DNA of 64,000 nt from Gibbula magus (lineage: Eukaryota > Mollusca > Gastropoda > Trochida > Trochidae): the NCBI GenBank assembly GCA_936450465.1, contig OW388293.1, forward strand, positions 30,881,860 to 30,945,859, written 5' to 3'. The notes below the pieces were generated by a model. The model saw only the letters and a list, made by a program, of their open reading frames with translations, had not been told where the DNA came from and ran no database searches. Positions 49,401 through 58,900 of this stretch are shown here, one piece after another. Each line of letters opens with the position of its first letter. Position 1 is the first letter of the stretch. The translations under genes were made by a program, and so were the position numbers.

Positions 49401-52400
49401 AAACTTGAAACTGATACAAAATGAAAATAACTCCTGTGATGCTTTAATGGGGTCAAATCTTCACAGAAACTACTATGTAGGATAACGAAATTTAGCATAC
49501 AGGTAGTCTTGAGGATACTCTTGATCAAGTTTGAAAAATCAGTTTGGCAAAATTATTTTTCAAGGAGTTACTGCCCTTGAATCTGTAATTGTACAAATAA
49601 CTGCTGTTTTGCTCCTTATGTTATTACACTTACCTAGGTGAAATAAATTTTGTATTGAGTTCCGAAAGCCAATTAGAACAAATTCATTTTGATAAACTTA
49701 AGCTTGAATCTGTATTTAACCATAATGCCATTGACAGGTATAATACTCAATGGGCAGATGGGGTTTGGGAGCCGTGATCAATTTTGTTGTGTTCCCTTTA
49801 TGAGTTGTGATTCCTGAATGATGGCCACTCAGGAATAGTTTTGCACTCATTACTTCAGCAGTGGTGTGTAATGAGGTGTGTGTTTACAGGCGTGGATTGG
49901 ACCTCTCCTCAAGTCTAGTGAACACCCCTATCTCTACACCCGGCTCTGAGATCATGAAAAGGTGGCCCTCAGTGAGTATATCCGTTACGGATTTTGCTTA
50001 TGCATTTGAAGAATATTTTTCTGGAGTTTACTTTCTCCCCTCATGTTTCCCTAATACTGATTTGAGATTTGAAAAGTGATCTTAAGTTTTGAATGAAGGG
50101 TTTAAATTTCAGCCATAACATAACTTTGAGTGTTAAATTAATACAAGAGAATTAAAAATACTGCTTCATACAGTCTTCGTGAACAGGATACTGTCATCTT
50201 ATGGTAATCAAATCTTACATTATTATCAAGAAGTGAAATGATCTAATTCCAATCTGATGGGACTGAATGGAGACAGTAAGGTTATATTGTCTTGCAGAAT
50301 GACACTCTGGACAGCTTCAAGTCGGTTGGCTCCTTCGTGTCCATCCAGGACGATGATGACATCATGTCTCTTGTCTCAAACGAAGGACTGAAGTAGGTGT
50401 CATTGTTATGTTCACACGTATTATGTTCCTTGTCATTGTACATGTTTGCTTGCTATGATTACTAATCAATCATGAAACCATTCCTTTCAAATTTTTTACA
50501 AAGTTGAAAGTCATTAGAAATCACCCTTTCGGACTTTGGTTCCTATAAAATTTCACTAACTGTATACTGCCATTGTTTAAGGTCACAAATTCTGAACATT
50601 GACCAAAATGTTTTCATCAACTGGTCACAAAGGAAGCTGCAATTGTGTAAACTAATTGTTATTCCATATAGGTAAGGGGCATTCTGCTGGTTCGAAACTG
50701 GACTTGAAACTTGTCATTGCTTCACAAAAATTTACCACATATTAATTATCATTAGTCAACAAGTGTAATTTTTATCCCATTCTCTCAATCCAGCTTGGAA
50801 GAGCCAGTGTCCCCATGCTCTGACCCAACTCCTCCCATGTCCTACCCAACATCTCCAACATCCACATCATCTCCCTCCATGAACTGCTCCAAGCCAGTGT
50901 TCCAGCAGCTAGGCAGCAGCTGTGAGAGTGAGTCAACCAGCAGCGTGTACCACACGGACGAGGCCTCCAGCTCAGCAGAACCTCCTAAAGCTCTAGTCCA
51001 GATCCCCGAGTCAGATCCTGAACCGGCCAATACAAACACAGCACTGACAGAGATGGAATCCAGTCAACTTGAGAACGACTCTGGTGTGTCTGTCAACGGT
51101 GGTCAGAGTGTTTCCGTCAATGGAAGGAATAATGGAGGGAGTCCATTATCAAGAGTGACGCCATCGTCCGAGTGCTCAGTCTCCCCTAGTCAGTTTGTAC
51201 AATACACAGATAGACAGGCTGAGCTCAACTGCATGGCGTCTCTTGACCATCCACCCAATCTGCTGGACAGACGGACTGGTCAAAGGGCTGGTCAGCCAGG
51301 ATCCCAGCGTCCATCTCTTCTGCTGGACACTAGGTACATGGGCTCCAGTCAGGAGGATACTTCCGGTAAGTCGTGTAGTCTCATGGAGCAATTTGTGGGG
51401 ATATTTAAGCTTGTTAATAAAAGGTTCATATAAAATTAACTATGAAGCTGCTAAAATAATGAGTACCAAGTGATTCTGATTGACAAATTCTCAGAAACCA
51501 CATCTTGTAAATAAAGAAAAAATTGCATCTTACTACTAGCTAAAAAATATAGCTACTATATAACATTACTGCATAAGCAGGTAATAGGTAAAATGAAGAG
51601 TGACATTTTATGTATGATCTTTTGTCTATTTGCATGATAAAACCTTCCAGTGACCTTGTTAGCGGAAAATCTCAAGAACTGTTCACTGGATTAAGGAACA
51701 CTCAGGGCCCAGCCGCTTTTGCTGAACTTGACGTTAATTTTAAATTTTGAAGTATTAATTTGCAGCGTAATAAAAAAAATAAAAAAATAATAATTTGCAG
51801 CAGGTGATCATGTCACCTAGTGACAACTGCTTGTTAATTATAAAATGATACTAAATAACTTGGCTTGTTTGAACTTTGGCAAGTTATAGAACATTGTCAT
51901 TGTGCCAATTTCATAGTAGAAAGATTCCCATGCCGAGATATGAGATATACAGGAAGTAGCACTCACTCCTTTCCTCTGGTCCTGTCCAGGTGAGACGGGC
52001 CCCAGCACAAGCAGTGGAGACGAGACCGGACCCACGTCGGCCTGCTCCAGTCCACCCACAAAGTTAGTACTGTAATACATATGGTTGAACGAGGGTCTGT
52101 GTTCGAATCCAAAAACGAACTTGTCCCCTAAAATGTAGTAGGCTTGGTACCACTTCAGATAGTTAACAGTGTAGCATTGGTTCACTATCTACATGCCATA
52201 TTTATATCATATATCTTACGTTCATAACATGCTGTCCTCACCAAATATGACCCCTAAATGTATCTGTGTGGGTTAGACCTACATATGCTTATCTAAAATT
52301 TTGTTGATAATTAAAGAGAATTCGTTAAAATACAGTAGTGTATACATTTCACGTATCACACAAGTTGCCTCCCCTGACATGGTCAGACCCATTGCAGTAT

Positions 52401-52869
52401 TGCTCTTTTAACCAATTCTGATACATATGCCTCTTGCTAGAAGTTTATCTGTTTGCAAGGGTGTGTGTAGTCTTATATTTCGACTCTGAAAAAAATACTA
52501 TATCTCATAGGTTCCTATTCAATATTTATAAAAATATCTTTTAGGGTGTGTGAACCATACTCATCTTGTTTCCTGAGGAATTGTTCATGAGTTTTGAGAT
52601 ATGACTGAAGTTTGATACACTGATAATGTTGTTGACTATCTGCTGATGTTGCAGGAAACCGAAGGCGGGTCTGTACAGTCTAGGAGACCTAATAGAGAAA
52701 CTGGGTCCGGGGGTACCAGGTGAGAATGTTCATGCCTACATGCCCTTGCATGTATCAATTAGGCCATCATGTTTTTATTTGAAATCTTCATTGTATGAAA
52801 TATGCAAGTATTTGTTCTCTATGATTGATTTTATGCTTGCAATTGTTAACATAATATGCATTATCTAGG

Positions 52870-52905
<36 letters not shown>

Positions 52906-55900
52906 ATAACGCCGCACGTATGACGTCACAATAGTTCGAGGTTATGACGTCACAATGGGAGTAACGTCGTCACAGTGGTATCGAACTTGCGGGAATCATA
53001 GTTTCAGAGTTATGTCGGCTAATACGCTGGATTATAGGTGGACGAGTAATAAACAGAATACTAAACTTCCTTCTATTTAATACCATTTTTATTAAACTCG
53101 TGAATGATTGGTATCAAACTCGCTTTCGCTCGTTTTATACAAAATCATTAACTTATAAGATTCCTTCCGTCCTTCCGTCCATCCGTCCGTCCATCCGTAA
53201 ACTTTTTGCTTTTTCGACTTCTTCTCCAGAACCAATGACTCCACAGAGCTGAAATTTTATGTGCAGACTCCTTGGCCAATGGGGATTCTAAATTGTAGTT
53301 TTTGTGACCCCGTGACCCCAAATAGGGTCACAGGGGTCACATCCTTAAAAACATATTTTCATCTTTTTTTTCCAGTTCCAAAAGGTCTAGAGAGCTGAAA
53401 TGTTGTGTGCAGACTCCTTGGCCAATGGGGATTCTAAATTGTAGATTTTGTGACCCCATGACCCCAAATGGGGTCACAGGGGTCACATCCTTAAAAACCT
53501 ATTTTCATCTTCTTCTCCAGTTCCAAAAGGTCTAGAGAGCTGAAAAGTTGTGTGCAGACTCCTTGGCCAATGGAAATTCTAAATTGTAGATTTTGTGACC
53601 CCGTGACCCCAAATAGGGTCACTGGGGTCACATCCTTAAAAACCTATTTTCATCTTCTTCTCCTGTTCCAAAAGATCTAGAGAGCTGAAAAGTTGTATGC
53701 AGACTCGTTGGCCAATGGGGATTCTAAATTGTAGATTTCTTGACCCTGTGACCCCAAATGGGGTCACCGGGGTCACATCCTTAAAAACCTATTTTCATCT
53801 TCATCTCCAGTTCCAAAAGTTCTAGAGAGCTGAAAAGTTGTATGCAGACTCCTTGGCCAATGGGGATTCTAAATTGTAGATTTCGTGACCCCATGACCCC
53901 TAATGGGGTCCCCGGGGTCACATCCTTAAAAACCTATTTTCTTCTTCTCCAGTTCCAAAAGTTCTAGAGAGCTGAAAAGTTGTGTGCAGACTCCTTGGCC
54001 AATGGGGATTCTAAATTGTAGATTTCATGACCCCGTGACCCCAAATGGGTTCACAGTGGTCATATCCTTAAAAACCTATTTTCATCTTCTTCTCCAGTTC
54101 CAAAAGGTCTAGAGAGCTGAAAAGATGTGTGCAGACTCCTTGACCAATGGGGATTCTAAATTGTAGATTGTGTGCATGACCCCCTGACCCCAAATGGGGT
54201 CACAGTGGTCATGATCTAAGAACCTTAAGAATCTTTTGCTTTTAAACAATAACTTAAATAACTTAAATATTCAACTTAAGATAGTAAAGCAATGAAATCC
54301 TGATGAGCTACAGAGCCCATGGCTCTATTTTTGTTAGAGAGGTATGGTCAGGTCAAAACAAATGTAAATACTCAGCGTAATATGTACATTAGCAACAATT
54401 TACACATAAGCTCAAACAGTGTCACTCAACTATATTCACTTCATAATATTCACGTATCCTTTTAGATGGCGATAAACATTTATCTATGACATCAACACAG
54501 TAAAAGACCTAGGAACAACAATCTTAAACTTGCCCTAACCCATTGTGACAATGACGCTAGCATTGTGACGTCAAAACGGTTGATCACTATGACGTCATGC
54601 CATGGCAACGGCATTCGGTAAACACAGCCGCATGGAAAAAGGCGTCAAACTTGGACAAATCTTACTTGTTAAAAACATTTTAGTTACTTGAAACTAATTA
54701 ATTTTGAGAGTTATTTGTGACCTCTACTGCTATACACAAGTAAGAAAATGACAATGCCACCTGTCAAATTTGAGTAAGGAGCACATATTAAGAGAAATAG
54801 AAAAAATAAATTTTGAGTCGGGCTGGATCTTGTGAACATGGTGTATATGTTCGCGGTGATTCGCCCCAAGTAATTTGCGGGTATTCATTGTAATTCAACA
54901 TAGGCAAAACAACCAATCAGAATCAAGGATACACCGATATCATGTTACAATTGTTTAATAAAAATGGTATTAAATAGAGGGTCATTTAGTATCCTCTATT
55001 TATCAAACTACCAGCCATATAACGTGATACTTGAAACAACCTTTCTAAATCGTATCACCCGGTACGAGGGACTTACAACATTGTAATTCCCTCCAGGAGG
55101 GTTTACACAGACAGTTGTAAACCCTGTTTGAAGGAATTATAATGATTGTAAACCCTGATATAATTGCTATGGTGACGGCTTGAAAGTAAAGATCTGAAGA
55201 AACTATCTTTAACTATTTTGAAAAATTTCTTAAATATAGCACAATATGAAACGCAAATGTTTTGACGAAAGTGCGTCTCGAACCCGTACCCAGTAAGTCC
55301 AGTCTTTCATAATCCAACGCCTTAGACTGCTGCGCCACGAAGGCACATGGAAGACAACAGTCAAGAAGAACCTCACATAGAAATCTTTGCCGTACTGGGA
55401 TTGAGAAAGTGAACAAAGAGTTTACGAACGACTCTATATAGAATCAGGGGTTTTCGATAACGGGATAAGAAAGCGTCTTTTATACTTAAAAACGGTTGAT
55501 AATATAGATAAGCCATTCTACCTCGGATATGGTAAGGTTGTAGACCCTGATAGTCAGGAAAAACCCTTGGATGCTTCGCATCCTCTGGTTTTTCCTTCCT
55601 ATCAGGGTCCACAACTTTACCATATCCTCGGTATTATGGCTTATCCTTATAATCTTGTTTTCTGCAAAGTCATATTAATACTTGCTCTTTTTTTTATAAA
55701 TCACTTCTTTTCATCAATTAGCACTATACCATAAACACATAAAAAAATAATTTCAGGTCATGAGATCATAGACGTGCTAGGAACATACAACAGTCTGCAG
55801 CATGTTATATACAGCCTTCTGATTGGTCGAACTGTGTTGGTGGTGGGATCACCGAGACTCGAGTCAGAGGTCACCCGCATTGTCAACGCTTTAGCCGTCT

Positions 55901-58900
55901 TCTTGCCTGACCACAGACGGTAAGGGATGGATAATGCAGTAACGGTTGTTAATATCAGTGGTCAATTATAATATGACACCTGTAGTCAGCACATTATAAA
56001 TCAAGGCGTCCATAGAGCGGATCCCACCAGGGTCTTGGTAACTTTGTTGCAGGTGAAAATTTTTTTTTAAACCAGTTAGATTTTGATGGAATGTCCTGTT
56101 GCTATTGCTGCAATATTACCCAAGTGGTGTTGAACAATAACTCACTTACTCATTGACGGAATGCTGCTTATTATCAAACTTCAAAATCTAAGTAAATAAT
56201 TTGCACTTGAAGTTTAAAGCAATGAAAAATACATGAAGAAATGGAAGATTTGAATGAGAAATAAAGGATTGATTGAAATTCATGTTACCAGGAAACATCC
56301 CTCTATGGTTGAGTGGCTGTCCAAGTCCCTCAAGTTGACCGATCTGTCTCGTATAAAGCTAGCAGGAATCTGTCGTCCAGAGAAGAGAGGTTTTGATTCC
56401 GTTGTGCCAAATGTTGTGAAGGTAAATTTATAGTTAATATGGATTCATTGTTGATTATTTAAAGTTTTGCTTCTATTTTGAATCAATTTGTTAATAAAAG
56501 CTTCCGAAAGGAAGTGATTTTATTGAAATGATCAAACATACTTTTGTTCTGAGATAAAGAATCTGGTTCTGTAAACAAGCAAAACATTGCTTATATAAAT
56601 AGCTCACCAGTACATACATAAGAAAAATAAATACACAAGAACTGGACATTGAAATTGCAAATTAAAACATAATAAAATCAAAGTTTGATTGCATTTATTT
56701 CAGAAATACTCCTCTGTGATAGATCTTGATAGAAACCATATTCATGCTCCTAGATATCAGGTTTGTCTTTTGATGGAAGTTATAATAATTTAAACAATAT
56801 CATTTTATAAAGAAAGAAGTATTGATCTTCCAAGACTTAAACTTAACTATTGATTATTATTTAAAGTAAATTTAGGGTTATTTCAAGATGACTTTTGTTT
56901 ACATACTTTAACTGGCAATCTTTTATATTTGTTATCAAAACTTGACATATTTTGTTATTTTGTTCTCACTCAGGGTAATCTTGTTACAACTGTGATGGCC
57001 AAGAGAAAAGTGTTCAACACAGACAGAGAGTTCGTTTCATTTATACATTGGTAAGTAATTCATGTAAATTTATTATTGTAGTGCTTTTTCATATTGTATA
57101 AAACATGTTTCAACTTCAATCATAATAGTAGACTCTATGTGAGAAATTACAAATTATTATAATAATATGTAATAATTTAAAATTATCATTGTTCAAGATT
57201 TTGAAAAATATGACGATCCTTTAAATATTAATAGCATTTTGATCACTGATAATCATTTCATATATCTTAGCCGCACATGAAACATCTCTCTTTAAATGAT
57301 GTGACGTGTTTACAGTTGGTTGATGGAGATCTCATCCAAAGCTTACATCTTCTACCACTCCTTCTGTCTCGGGAATGCAGGCAGCATAATGTAGTAAGTA
57401 GTCGCAAACTGTAGCTGACAAGATGTCTGTGGTGTAAATAGTCTGTGAAATAAGCTTGAAAATCAGTCAGTCTGAGAGTGTAATTTTATCAATAAATGAA
57501 TGTCCAAAAATGATCAGGCCAGAGCATAATTAAGTTCCCAGATAACTGGACATTAGAAGCTTTTTCATACACAGGTATAATTCAGAGTAAACTCGTTTAT
57601 TTGCCTAGTCACCAGTCTTGGAGTATTGCTTTTATTAACGAGTTGTGATTCCTGTGAATTGGAAACTCAGAATGGTATTGAACTATATCTCAGCAGCTAA
57701 AGTGTTAAGTTGGTGGACAAAGTTACGCTGCATTTACATTTACTATAGGATACTAAAGTGTTTAAAGTAATACCTTATCTTATTGTAATGATGAGAGCTG
57801 GTTGAATCTCCTTACAGTGACTACAGTCTGCAGAGACAGAAGGAACAGTACCAGAGCACTGTGAGGAGCTTCATAGCTAAGCTTGGTATAGGGGAACACG
57901 ACCACCATATTGTAGAGGTATGCTGCACAAACTGCTTCTAGTTGTCGAGGAAATATACCATTACTTCGTACTGGTGTTATATCTATTGAAAAATCATTTA
58001 TTACTATTACGAAGTTTATTATCCATAAAACATGTTTTTTTCTTCATCTTTACAACTTCTAAAGGTCTCTTGAAGTAATATGTGAAAGAAGTAGTATATC
58101 TCAAAATATTTTTGTCAAATATATTATCAGATATGCGGGGGCGGGATAGCGCAGTGGTTAGCGCGTTCGGCTTCGGATCAAGAGGTCCGAGGTTCGAATC
58201 CCGCCAGGGGCACGGCAACTTTGTCTGCAGTAGAGAACTGTTCTACATGCAGTAAGGTTTGGGTGCAATGTTACACTGATTCAGCGTAGTAACACCCATG
58301 GTTCGCTAGTTCCAGCCGATGCTCGCAGGTTTCACCGCAGTGCATAGCCACATGGCGTTGCGGGCTTTCTCCCTGCCATAGCCGCGATATAAGTGAAATA
58401 CTCTTGAAAGCGGCGTTAAACCCTAACTCACCTCACCTCACCTATCAGATATGCTGGTGCTAAAAATTCCAAAATGAATATGTCAATTGAAATGCTTTAT
58501 GTTTGTATTATTATTTCATTCATATTTCTTTTCAGTATTTAGCAGAAGTTGTGAAGATTTCTGAGATTGAACCCCATATTCGACAGACAATTGAAGGAAG
58601 TATGTTCTTTTACACCAATCAATGTCATTTAGACATATCTACGAGAAATCTGCTTATAGTCTTATAATACCCATTTGATAATATTACCTCAAGGTTTGTT
58701 TTGTTGTGAATAATTGTGTTGAAATGACATATCATTAACGTTGATATCATATTACTATATCAGGAGAGTTGTCACGGTGTTAAACATTTGTTTTGTCAAT
58801 AATAAAGAGCTAGAAATAATAAATCAACACTAAAAAAATTACTAAAAAGCTATAGTTATGTGTTGAAGATATCAAGGCCTGTCAAATCTCACTCAATGTG

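Noticed and set aside
50842..51039. Minus-strand open frame within SMCR8 exon 15
   Set aside because: The plus strand is the continuous, phase-matched SMCR8 exon; the minus frame is a shadow.
53210..54240. CRISPR-like regular repeats
   Set aside because: Units are directly tandem at ~145 bp with no unique spacers, and the genome is animal.
58137..58215. Functional tRNA gene
   Set aside because: A and B boxes are present but acceptor and T stems do not pair; three copies with 300-bp bodies and target duplications show it is a SINE head.
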